Shown here: positions 1-6,437 of the stretch, piece by piece | Layout: each line of letters opens with the position of its first letter | How positions within the stretch are numbered: position 1 is the first letter of the stretch | Assembly: GCA_905233755.1 (NCBI GenBank) | Contig: CAJODM010000028.1 | Span: 1 to 36,021, forward strand | DNA from: an uncultured Ruminococcus sp. | GTDB taxonomy: Bacteria; Bacillota; Clostridia; Oscillospirales; Acutalibacteraceae | Direction of reading: 5' to 3' | Length of the DNA stretch: 36,021 nt | Made by a program: the position numbers and the translations under genes | The notes under the pieces: generated by a model | Seen by the model: only the letters and a program-made list of their open reading frames with translations | Database searches by the model: none | What the model was told of the DNA's origin: nothing

Positions 1-59
1 TTTGAATTCTTTGCTGAAAGTTCTTTTCATTACTTACACCTCTCTGAGTTTATTATATT

Positions 60-170
60 ATTCACTCTTCGATGTGTCCAGTTTTACTATACAACTTTCT
101 TCCCATAACTCTTCATTCTTCACTCTTCACACTTCACTAAGCTTTCACCATTCACCGGTTCCGATTCTCT
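60..170. repeat. Intergenic repeat debris (CTCTTCAC-type)
   Basis: The stretch before the first gene is AT/pyrimidine-rich and carries several degenerate copies of CTCTTCATTCTTCACTC. The same motif recurs in other gaps of the window near 17465, 20404 and 27335, and in reverse complement near 10350, 21790 and 31890. The open frame formally runs on through it to position 2, but no coding signal is visible before 236. Confidence 0.6.
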
Positions 171-175
171 TTTCG

Positions 176-204
176 TTGACAGGAACGCAGAAATACGATA
201 CAAT
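176..204 (+). promoter_or_regulatory. Sigma-A-type promoter for the O-antigen-ligase-like gene
   Basis: A perfect -35 box TTGACA (176-181), a 17-bp spacer and a -10 box TACAAT (199-204). Transcription would start near 211, 25 bases before the ATG at 236. This decides the start, because the longer upstream open frame would lie before the transcript. Confidence 0.85.
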
Positions 205-235
205 ATCATCGAAATGCTCTCAAGAGGCGATAACG

Positions 236-1807
236 ATGGCTGACAAATCGAAGAAAAGTCAATATAGTATCAGGAACTCGCTGACGAACTACTATCTTCT
301 GCTGATGTTCACGGTGTTCCCGCTCTTTCTGACACAGCAGTACGCCCATGCGCGCCGCGACAAGCTATGGTTCTTCCTCGTGTTGTCGGGGGTCCTGCTG
401 CTGTCGGTCACGGCGACGTCGGCGATCACGTTCTTTGATCAGCGGCGGCTCGGTACGGTGCGCCCCATCCTGCGCCCCTTTACAGCGCCGGATATCGCGT
501 TTTGCAGCTTCTTTCTGGCAGCGGCGATCTCGACCCTGATATCGGACTATCGGCTCGATTCTCTGACCGGTAATGCCGGCCGGAACAACGGGCTGATCCT
601 GCTGCTTACATACATGGTAGTCTATCTAATCGTGACGCGGTTCTGGTACTACAAGAGCTATGTCATCGTCGGTTACCTTGTCGGATCGTCGATCGTCGCG
701 CTGCTGGCGGTGCTGAACTTCTTCTATATCGACCCGTTAGGGATATTCGAGGGATACTCGGAGCGCGTGATCGAGGATTTCGGCTCGACCATCGGCAACA
801 AGAACACCATCTCGTCGTTCATGTGCCTGTTCCTGCCGCTGACGCTCGCGCTGTTCGTGCTCTTGAGAAAGCGGTATCTCAAGGTGCTGTCGGGCATCGG
901 GATCGCGCTCGCCTATACGGGGCTGTTGTGCGCCGACTCGAGCTCGGGGTTCCTCGGGCTGGTCGCCGTGCTGTGCGCGGTGGCGGTGGTCGCCGCACGC
1001 AGCTATGATACGCTGTGCTCCTATGCGCTGGGGCTGACAATCCTCTTCTCATCCGCAAAGCTGCTGCGGCTGTTCTCGATCCTAATGGACGATAAGCACA
1101 AGACGATGGAGGCGATCCCGCAGGCGCTCGTCTACTCTCCCCTATCATATCTGCCGATCGTGCTGAGTGCTATGCTGTTCATCGTGCTCCTGCTGCTGCG
1201 GGGGCGGCTGTCCGAACGGTACCGGAGCCGTCCGGTGCGCATCGTGCTGCTGTCGGTTATCGCGGCGCTCTTTCTGCTGCTGCTCGGCGCGTTTGTCTAC
1301 TTCTCGGTATTCGATACCGGAACCGAGCTGGGGTCGCTGTCGCGGATGCTGCGCTTTGATGAGCGGTGGGGCACCCATCGCGGCTATATGTGGATGAAGG
1401 GCATGGAGGACTATGCCGGGTTCGATCTTCTGCACAAGCTGTTCGGCTCGGGTCCCGACACCTTCTACCATGTGTTCGCGCCGCACTTTGGCGAGCTGCT
1501 CGAGAAGTTCGGCGACTCGTCCACCGACTGTATCCACAGCGAGTATCTCAACTACCTGATCACCCAGGGGATCATCGGGCTGATCGCCTATCTCTCGCTG
1601 CTGGTGACGGCGTGTGTACGGATGGCAAAGAACGGCAGCCGATGCGCGCTGACGCTTGTGTTCCTCTGCGCGGTTATCGGTTATGCCGCCCAGGCGACCG
1701 TGAACATCTATCAACCCATCACCACACCGGTGATGATCCTCTTCCTCTCGATGGGAGAGGCGCTCTGCCGCAAATCAGACGACGAACTATCCATGGTCAG
1801 AATATAA
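236..1807 (+). CDS. O-antigen ligase / Wzy-family polytopic membrane protein
   Basis: A 523-residue protein with about a dozen hydrophobic segments. Its topology resembles the O-antigen ligase/polymerase superfamily, which transfers or polymerises glycans on lipid carriers at the outer face of the membrane. Family-like loops are visible: GNAGRNNG in an early loop, GSTIGNKN before a membrane segment, and a large extracytoplasmic loop holding GSGPDTF and HSEYLNYL, the position of the family's HxxxL-type motif. ATG 236 is chosen because SD AGAGG lies 8 bases upstream and a strong promoter ends at 204. The gene is monocistronic, closed by a hairpin terminator. The glycan substrate cannot be told from sequence, and no other cell-surface glycan genes are adjacent. 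Confidence 0.75.
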   Translation: MADKSKKSQYSIRNSLTNYYLLLMFTVFPLFLTQQYAHARRDKLWFFLVLSGVLLLSVTATSAITFFDQRRLGTVRPILRPFTAPDIAFCSFFLAAAISTLISDYRLDSLTGNAGRNNGLILLLTYMVVYLIVTRFWYYKSYVIVGYLVGSSIVALLAVLNFFYIDPLGIFEGYSERVIEDFGSTIGNKNTISSFMCLFLPLTLALFVLLRKRYLKVLSGIGIALAYTGLLCADSSSGFLGLVAVLCAVAVVAARSYDTLCSYALGLTILFSSAKLLRLFSILMDDKHKTMEAIPQALVYSPLSYLPIVLSAMLFIVLLLLRGRLSERYRSRPVRIVLLSVIAALFLLLLGAFVYFSVFDTGTELGSLSRMLRFDERWGTHRGYMWMKGMEDYAGFDLLHKLFGSGPDTFYHVFAPHFGELLEKFGDSSTDCIHSEYLNYLITQGIIGLIAYLSLLVTACVRMAKNGSRCALTLVFLCAVIGYAAQATVNIYQPITTPVMILFLSMGEALCRKSDDELSMVRI

Positions 1808-1812
1808 CAAAA

Positions 1813-1836
1813 GGGGCTATCGCATGATAGCCCCTT
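1813..1836. terminator. Bidirectional intrinsic terminator
   Basis: The arms GGGGCTATC (1813-1821) and GATAGCCCC (1826-1834) pair perfectly over 9 bp around GCAT. A-rich sequence precedes the hairpin and TT follows, so it may serve both the plus-strand gene and the minus-strand DUF896 gene. Confidence 0.75.
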
Positions 1837-1942
1837 GATTTCGTATAGAACGAATATTCAGCGTGAAGAGCGGTGGTCCTCGTTATGCTCGACCATGTAT
1901 CGGATGCCTACCCGCAGCTCTTCGCTGTATCCTATTCTATCG

Positions 1943-2158
1943 TCACTGCTTATCCTTCTTCATCGCGTCTTTGAGAGACCGGACGGTGCCGTCGGGATAG
2001 GTCACATCGACGTTGTCGAGCCGCTGACGCATCTGCTGCCGGAACCCCTTCAGATATATGGCATACAGCTCCTTCTGCCGGCGCTGCTCTGAGTCGGTCA
2101 GCCCCTGTTCGCGCTTCTTCTTAGCGAGGGCGTTGATCTCCCTTAACAGTTCTTCCAT
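1943..2158 (-). CDS. DUF896 / UPF0291 family protein (YnzC-like)
   Basis: A 71-residue protein matching the short DUF896 family of Firmicutes. It has an N-terminal helical hairpin (INALAKKKREQGLT, then DSEQRRQKELYAIYLKGFR) and the conserved tail with NVDVTYPDG. Family members are small helical cytoplasmic proteins; B. subtilis YnzC is the usual reference, and the molecular function is unknown. The ATG at 2158 has a full AGGAGG SD 7 bases upstream and lies one base beyond the stop of ruvX, so the two are almost certainly co-transcribed and translationally coupled. The C-terminus (KDAMKKDKQ) is lysine-rich. Confidence 0.85.
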   Translation of the reverse strand: MEELLREINALAKKKREQGLTDSEQRRQKELYAIYLKGFRQQMRQRLDNVDVTYPDGTVRSLKDAMKKDKQ

Positions 2159-2159
2159 A

Positions 2160-2573
2160 TCATGACCTCCTGCTGTCCAGATAGTTCTGTAGGATAATGC
2201 TCGCCGCTACGGCGTCGACGCGCTGCTTTCGCTTTCTGCCATAGACGCCGCCGTCGGAGAGAACCTCGTGAGCGGTCAGGGTGGTGCCCCTCTCGTCCTG
2301 CATGACGACCGACAGCCCCGTCACCCGCCCGATCTCGTCGGCGAGCGCGCGGGCACGCTGTGCCGCTTCACCCTCGGTGCCGTCCATGTTCTTGGGCAGC
2401 CCGACAACGATCCTCTCGGCATGGGTCTCGGTCGCCTGTTCGGCGATCTTTCGCACGAGCTTGTGGTCGTTCGGCTCTTCTATCACGCCCAGCGACGACG
2501 CGAGCAGCTCGGTGCGGTCGCTGACCGCAATCCCCGTTCGCTTATGTCCGAGGTCAACCGCTAAAATAATCAT
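2160..2573 (-). CDS. ruvX: YqgF/RuvX putative pre-16S rRNA nuclease / Holliday-junction resolvase
   Basis: A 137-residue RNase H-fold protein of the YqgF family, an essential factor in many bacteria implicated in 16S rRNA 5'-end maturation and proposed as a resolvase. The N-terminus ILAVDLGHKRTGIAVSD is the family signature with its catalytic Asp. VVGLPKNMDGTEG, the acidic DERGTT strand and the late VDAVAASIILQNYL helix are also present. ATG 2573 is preferred over the ATG at 2594 because AGGAG lies 7 bases before it and the protein then starts where the family does. It is followed by the DUF896 gene with one base between. Confidence 0.92.
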   Translation of the reverse strand: MIILAVDLGHKRTGIAVSDRTELLASSLGVIEEPNDHKLVRKIAEQATETHAERIVVGLPKNMDGTEGEAAQRARALADEIGRVTGLSVVMQDERGTTLTAHEVLSDGGVYGRKRKQRVDAVAASIILQNYLDSRRS

Positions 2574-2631
2574 ATCTGTCTCCTGTTCTGTCATATTCTT
2601 AAAGAAGATGATACCCCGTGTGATTTGTAAC

Positions 2632-2660
2632 TTGCAGTTATTGTCGGAAAATGGTATAAT
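2632..2660 (+). promoter_or_regulatory. Promoter for the GtrA-family gene
   Basis: TTGCAG (2632-2637), 17-bp spacer, TATAAT (2655-2660). Predicted transcription start near 2667, about 26 bases before the GTG start codon at 2693. Confidence 0.8.
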
Positions 2661-2692
2661 GGTCTGTAATATGAGGGAAGGCAGGTGACACA

Positions 2693-3139
2693 GTGAACAA
2701 GATCAAGAAGATGTGGAATGAGCTCAAGGGCGACCTCATCAGCATCGAAATGCTCAAGTACACCGCCTTCGGGTTCGGTACCGCGCTCATCGACATTGGC
2801 GTCTACTCGCTGTGCTACCGGTACCTGCCCATCAAGTACGCGCTGCTCACCACCGTCTCGAACGTGGTGGCGTGGGTGATGGCGACGATCTTCGCGTTCT
2901 TCACGAACAAGTACTTTGTCTTCAATTCCAAGGGCGGCGGGAAGAAGCACTTCCTCTATGAGCTGCTGACCTTCTTCGGCGCGCGCGCGCTGACGCTGGT
3001 GATGTCGCTGGTGTTGCTGCTGGTGCTGGTCGATCTGCTGCACCTCAACCCCTACTGGTCGAAAATCGGCGTGAACGTACTGGTCGTCATAGCGAACTAT
3101 GTCGTCAGCAAGCTGCTGATATTCAAAAAGCCCCGGTAA
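2693..3139 (+). CDS. GtrA family membrane protein
   Basis: A 148-residue protein with four predicted membrane helices and the GtrA layout: MLKYTAFGFGTALIDIGVYS as helix 1, a second helix with NVVAWVMATIFAFFTNKYFVF, a cytoplasmic loop FNSKGGGKKHF, then helices 3 and 4 ending in NYVVSKLLIFKK. GtrA-like proteins are thought to help move undecaprenyl-linked sugars across the membrane or to support glycosyltransferases in cell-envelope glycosylation. The start is GTG with SD AAGGCAGGTGA. It is a single-gene unit with its own promoter and terminator. The sugar or partner enzyme is not identifiable here. Confidence 0.85.
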   Translation: MNKIKKMWNELKGDLISIEMLKYTAFGFGTALIDIGVYSLCYRYLPIKYALLTTVSNVVAWVMATIFAFFTNKYFVFNSKGGGKKHFLYELLTFFGARALTLVMSLVLLLVLVDLLHLNPYWSKIGVNVLVVIANYVVSKLLIFKKPR

Positions 3140-3155
3140 CCCGTCTGCGATCTAC

Positions 3156-3187
3156 TCCCTCTGTGAGATATCACAGGGGGATTTTTT
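3156..3187 (+). terminator. Intrinsic terminator after the GtrA gene
   Basis: CTGTGA (3161-3166) pairs with TCACAG (3171-3176), extended by CCC/GGG and a T-A pair to 11 bp with one G-T wobble, and is followed by six T. Confidence 0.9.
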
Positions 3188-3224
3188 ATGACCATACTGC
3201 ACACCTGAGTGATGCGGTGTTACC

Positions 3225-4505
3225 TTATAGATACGAAAGCTCGATACCGAGGATATGCAGGGTATCGTCCGAGAAGTACCGAATGTTGCTGTCGTCGACC
3301 GAGTAGTCCGGCAGCCGCCGGTTCACCTCATCGAGATCGTCGAACAGCTCTTGGGGATAGTCGGTGATGAGATAGCGGATCGCCTCGTCCACGGTATAGG
3401 CCGACGGCTCGACATAGATGAAGAGTACGTCTTCATATCCCGCCGCCGCCTCATACAGCGCGTCGGCGATAGCGTTGTCATAGAGATCGTTCAGGTGCAC
3501 ACATTCATAGGAGAAGTAGTTAAACGTCGTTCTGTCACAGTCGGGGAGATAGAGGTTCGCGCTCATATAGCTGTCGTCATTGTCCACAGCGTCTGCGGGG
3601 ATATGATCCTCGTTCATCTGGCTCTCGGTCAGGTTGAAGTAGTTATACCGCAGCTGGTCGTCCTGCTGATCGTCCCACGTCGGGTCGACCAGATACCATC
3701 CGTCATCGAGCAGTACGGCGTTCCACATATGCAGCTCGCCCTGCCCCTGACCGATGATACAGACACATCCGACCCCCAGCCGATTCAGCAAGAGCTGCAT
3801 CGCCCGCGCATAGCCCTCGCATACCGCGGTGTGATCCACCAGCGCGCCGTACGGCAGCCCAAGATCGGGATGATCGTTCAGATAGCTCTCGACCGAGTCG
3901 ACCTCGGTATCATAGGCACAGGTATCGAGCAGATAGTCGTGGGTGAACTTCTCGAGCTCATAGGTCGTCAGCCCTGTCGGGACGGTATCGAGAAACGCGC
4001 CCACCGCGTCGTGGAGCTGTCGGTTCCTCGTCTCGATCATATCGGGCGATACATCGGCATACAGCCGCACCATGGTGTAGTCGCGCTCCTCGTCGATCAG
4101 CCGCAGGTAGGTCGTCGAGACCCACCAGATATCGGGGTTATCGTCATAGAACGCCTTCATGACGCGCCGGATGTCCTCCTCGCTCATCGCAACATCGAGC
4201 TCGATCTTCTCGGTCGGGTAGAGCCCCTCGTCCGCGTCGGACGATACATGATATACTGCGTCGAGCATCTTATCGTACAACAGCCGCTGGGCGTCAGTCG
4301 AGAGCGTGGCATACGAGTACCGCGGAACGATCGGCTGATACTCGTCGTGCACCTCTTCGTTCACCGTGACGGGCTCGAAGCTCTCGGTAGGCGCCTCGGT
4401 CCCGAATATCTCCCCCATCATATCGCCAAGCGGCGCACAGGAGCACAGCGCAAGCATGAGTGCCGCGATCATCACGACCGTCGTTATCCGTCGGATCAGC
4501 CGCAT
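3225..4505 (-). CDS. Lipoprotein with transglutaminase-like domain
   Basis: A 426-residue secreted lipoprotein. The N-terminus RRITTVVMIAALMLALCSC is a lipoprotein signal with lipobox LCSC, followed by an acidic, Thr/Pro-rich stretch. The core is a transglutaminase-like cysteine-protease fold: catalytic Cys in HTAVCEGYA (about residue 229), His in GELHMWN (about 257) and Asp in YLVDPTWDD (about 272), in the expected Cys-His-Asp order. Such proteins act outside the cell, often as peptidases or cross-linking enzymes; the substrate is unknown. About 120 acidic C-terminal residues match nothing I recognise. It is last in the minus-strand run, 19 bases after tsaD, with SD GGAGG before the ATG. Confidence 0.8.
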   Translation of the reverse strand: MRLIRRITTVVMIAALMLALCSCAPLGDMMGEIFGTEAPTESFEPVTVNEEVHDEYQPIVPRYSYATLSTDAQRLLYDKMLDAVYHVSSDADEGLYPTEKIELDVAMSEEDIRRVMKAFYDDNPDIWWVSTTYLRLIDEERDYTMVRLYADVSPDMIETRNRQLHDAVGAFLDTVPTGLTTYELEKFTHDYLLDTCAYDTEVDSVESYLNDHPDLGLPYGALVDHTAVCEGYARAMQLLLNRLGVGCVCIIGQGQGELHMWNAVLLDDGWYLVDPTWDDQQDDQLRYNYFNLTESQMNEDHIPADAVDNDDSYMSANLYLPDCDRTTFNYFSYECVHLNDLYDNAIADALYEAAAGYEDVLFIYVEPSAYTVDEAIRYLITDYPQELFDDLDEVNRRLPDYSVDDSNIRYFSDDTLHILGIELSYL

Positions 4506-4524
4506 CTATACTCCTCCTTTACCG

Positions 4525-5538
4525 TTACTGATAATTCACGTCGATCGGCAGCGTCGCGACCGCGTTCAGGTCGCTATGGGCGACATGGCGCGCGCGGTAT
4601 TCATAATATCCCTGCGCCCCGATCATAGCGGCGTTGTCGCCGCACAGCGAGAGCACCGGCATAGAGAGCGTATATCGCCCCATACACAGTCGCTCCATCT
4701 CGCGCCGCAGCAGCCGGTTCGCCGAGACGCCGCCTGCGAGCACGAGCTTCGTATAGCCGAGATCGTCGGCAGCGCGCAAGAAGTTCTCGCTCAGGCACCC
4801 GACCACCGCGCGGCGATAGGCGGCACAGATATCCGCTACCGGGATGTCCTCGCCCTTCTGCTCGCGGTGATGGATCAGGTTGATGACGGCGGTCTTGAGC
4901 CCCGAGAACGAGAAATCATAGGGCGAGCCGTCCACCTTCGGGCGCGGCAGCGCGAACGCGGTATCGTCGCCGTCCTCAGCGATGCGATCCAGCGCTACCC
5001 CGCCGGGGTATGGGATCCCCATCGCCCGCGCCGCCTTATCGAATGCCTCGCCCGCCGCATCGTCGCGAGTACGTCCAACCACCCGCATATCGGTATAGTC
5101 GCGTACCTCGACGATATGGCTATGCCCGCCGGACACCACAAGGCAGAGAAACGGCGGTTTTAGTTCTTTATCAGAAATATAATTTGCGGCGATATGTCCG
5201 CGCAGATGATGCACGGGGATCAGCGGCAGCGAGCGGGACAACGCGAGCCCCTTCGCAAAGTTCACCCCGACCAGCAGCGCGCCGATCAGCCCCGGCGCAT
5301 AGGTCACCGCTACGGCGTCGATCACGCCGAGCGTACATCCTGCTGCCGTCAGCGCCTCATCGACCACGCCGACAATCGCTTCGGCGTGCCGCCGCGACGC
5401 GATCTCGGGCACCACCCCGCCGTACAGCCGATGCTCCTCGACCTGGGAGGCGATGATGCTTGACAGCACCGTTCTGCCGTCCTCGACCACCGCAGCGGCG
5501 GTCTCGTCACAGCTGCTTTCTATCGCAAGTATCTTCAT
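4525..5538 (-). CDS. tsaD: tRNA N6-adenosine threonylcarbamoyltransferase TsaD
   Basis: A 337-residue member of the Kae1/TsaD family, which transfers threonylcarbamoyl from the adenylate onto A37 of ANN-decoding tRNAs together with TsaB and TsaE. Visible landmarks are the ASKHA N-terminus MKILAIESSCDETA, the metal-binding H111-x3-H115 in HHLRGHIAANY, VVSGGHSHI, and near the end LAGGVSANRLLR followed by LCGDNAAMI. The ATG overlaps the rimI stop as ATGA, showing translational coupling. tsaB and tsaE, which often sit beside rimI-tsaD, are not in this window. One short AT-rich codon run (5158-5187) encodes NYISDKELK in an otherwise GC3-rich gene. Confidence 0.96.
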   Translation of the reverse strand: MKILAIESSCDETAAAVVEDGRTVLSSIIASQVEEHRLYGGVVPEIASRRHAEAIVGVVDEALTAAGCTLGVIDAVAVTYAPGLIGALLVGVNFAKGLALSRSLPLIPVHHLRGHIAANYISDKELKPPFLCLVVSGGHSHIVEVRDYTDMRVVGRTRDDAAGEAFDKAARAMGIPYPGGVALDRIAEDGDDTAFALPRPKVDGSPYDFSFSGLKTAVINLIHHREQKGEDIPVADICAAYRRAVVGCLSENFLRAADDLGYTKLVLAGGVSANRLLRREMERLCMGRYTLSMPVLSLCGDNAAMIGAQGYYEYRARHVAHSDLNAVATLPIDVNYQ

Positions 5539-5981
5539 AATCTCTCCTTCTGCACCGGCTCGAGCGTATAGAGCAGCGCGTCCTCGCGCGGGTCGTCATA
5601 GTAGCCCGCCCGCACACCGACACACTCAAACCCCATCCGCTCATACAGCGCGACGGCGGGCGCGTTCGAACGCCGCACCTCGAGCAAAACACGTCGAAGT
5701 TCATCCTCCGCCGAGATCGCCTGTGTCAGCATCCGGCGGGCGATCCCCCGCCGGCGATAGCGGCTGTCGACGGCAAGAACCGCTACCGTTCCCTCGTCGA
5801 GCACCTGCTCGAACGCGAGGAACGCAACGACCGTATCCCTGTCCTCTGCGACAAGGCACACCGCGTCCGGTCGCTCCATCTCGCCGATGATGCTCGCGCG
5901 CGACCACGGCGAGGGGATACACTGCTCGAGCAGCCGCGCCACCCCGTCAAGGTGCTCTGTTCTCATCCGTTCGATCGTCAT
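5535..5981 (-). CDS. rimI: Ribosomal-protein-alanine N-acetyltransferase-like GNAT (RimI)
   Basis: A 148-residue GNAT acetyltransferase. The acetyl-CoA-binding motif A is visible as AVDSRYRRRGIARRML, and the late SNAPAVALYERMGFECVG is the usual motif B region. RimI acetylates the N-terminal Ala of ribosomal protein S18, and relatives have broader N-terminal substrates. The placement directly before tsaD is the common Gram-positive arrangement and supports RimI over other GNATs. ATG 5981 is chosen because it forms an ATGA overlap with the upstream phosphatase stop; a longer in-frame start at 6029 would overlap that gene by about 50 bases. Confidence 0.85.
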   Translation of the reverse strand: MTIERMRTEHLDGVARLLEQCIPSPWSRASIIGEMERPDAVCLVAEDRDTVVAFLAFEQVLDEGTVAVLAVDSRYRRRGIARRMLTQAISAEDELRRVLLEVRRSNAPAVALYERMGFECVGVRAGYYDDPREDALLYTLEPVQKERL

Positions 5982-6433
5982 AGCGTCGGGATGATCAGCT
6001 TGATCGCGCCGGCGATCTCGTCGCGGCACCGGCGATAGGTATTCAGATCTCCGCCGTAGGGATCGACGATCCCCTGCCGCAGGTCATAGATATCGTCCAC
6101 GTTGGGCGCGCGGCGCAGCAGCCGCAGCATGCTGTCGGGGATGCCGATCGAGCGCAGGATATCAAGATGATCGTCGTTGAGCGCGACAAAATAATCATAT
6201 CCGTTCAGCTCGAGGTTCATCAGCGGCATTGAACGGTGCGCGCTGAGGTCGAGCCCGATCTCGGCGACCGCCCTCATCGCGTTCTCGGATGCGGGCAGCC
6301 CCTCTATCGTCGCAAGCCCCGCGCTGTCGGCGACCATATCGAGCCCCCGCTCGAGCGCGAGCGCGTTAAAGATGACCTTCGCCATCGGGCTGCGGCAGGT
6401 GTTGCCGGTACAGACGAACAGTATCCTCTTCAT
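5978..6433 (-). CDS. ywlE: Low-molecular-weight protein phosphatase, probable arginine phosphatase (YwlE-like)
   Basis: A 151-residue LMW-PTP-fold enzyme. The P-loop C8-TGNTC-R14-S15 supplies the nucleophile Cys and phosphate-binding Arg, and the late VDPYGG supplies the general-acid Asp. In B. subtilis YwlE the residue at the NTC position is Thr and gives phospho-arginine specificity, where tyrosine phosphatases mostly have Ile (NIC). Thr12 is present here, so protein-arginine phosphatase is the better guess; the substrate remains inference, since no McsB kinase lies in the window. ATG 6433 has SD AAGGA and starts four bases after the polA stop; the in-frame ATG at 6451 would lie inside polA. 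Confidence 0.85.
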   Translation of the reverse strand: MKRILFVCTGNTCRSPMAKVIFNALALERGLDMVADSAGLATIEGLPASENAMRAVAEIGLDLSAHRSMPLMNLELNGYDYFVALNDDHLDILRSIGIPDSMLRLLRRAPNVDDIYDLRQGIVDPYGGDLNTYRRCRDEIAGAIKLIIPTL

Positions 6434-6437
6434 ATCT

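Noticed and set aside
1854..1942. Minus-strand open stretch after the DUF896 gene reading SEELRVGIRYMVEHNEDH
   Set aside because: It looks protein-like, but there is no start codon with an SD before the single internal ATG, which leaves only 12 residues.
3255..4628. 457-codon plus-strand open frame opposite the transglutaminase lipoprotein
   Set aside because: The minus-strand protein has a lipobox and a Cys-His-Asp triad; the plus-strand frame has no recognisable motif or SD.
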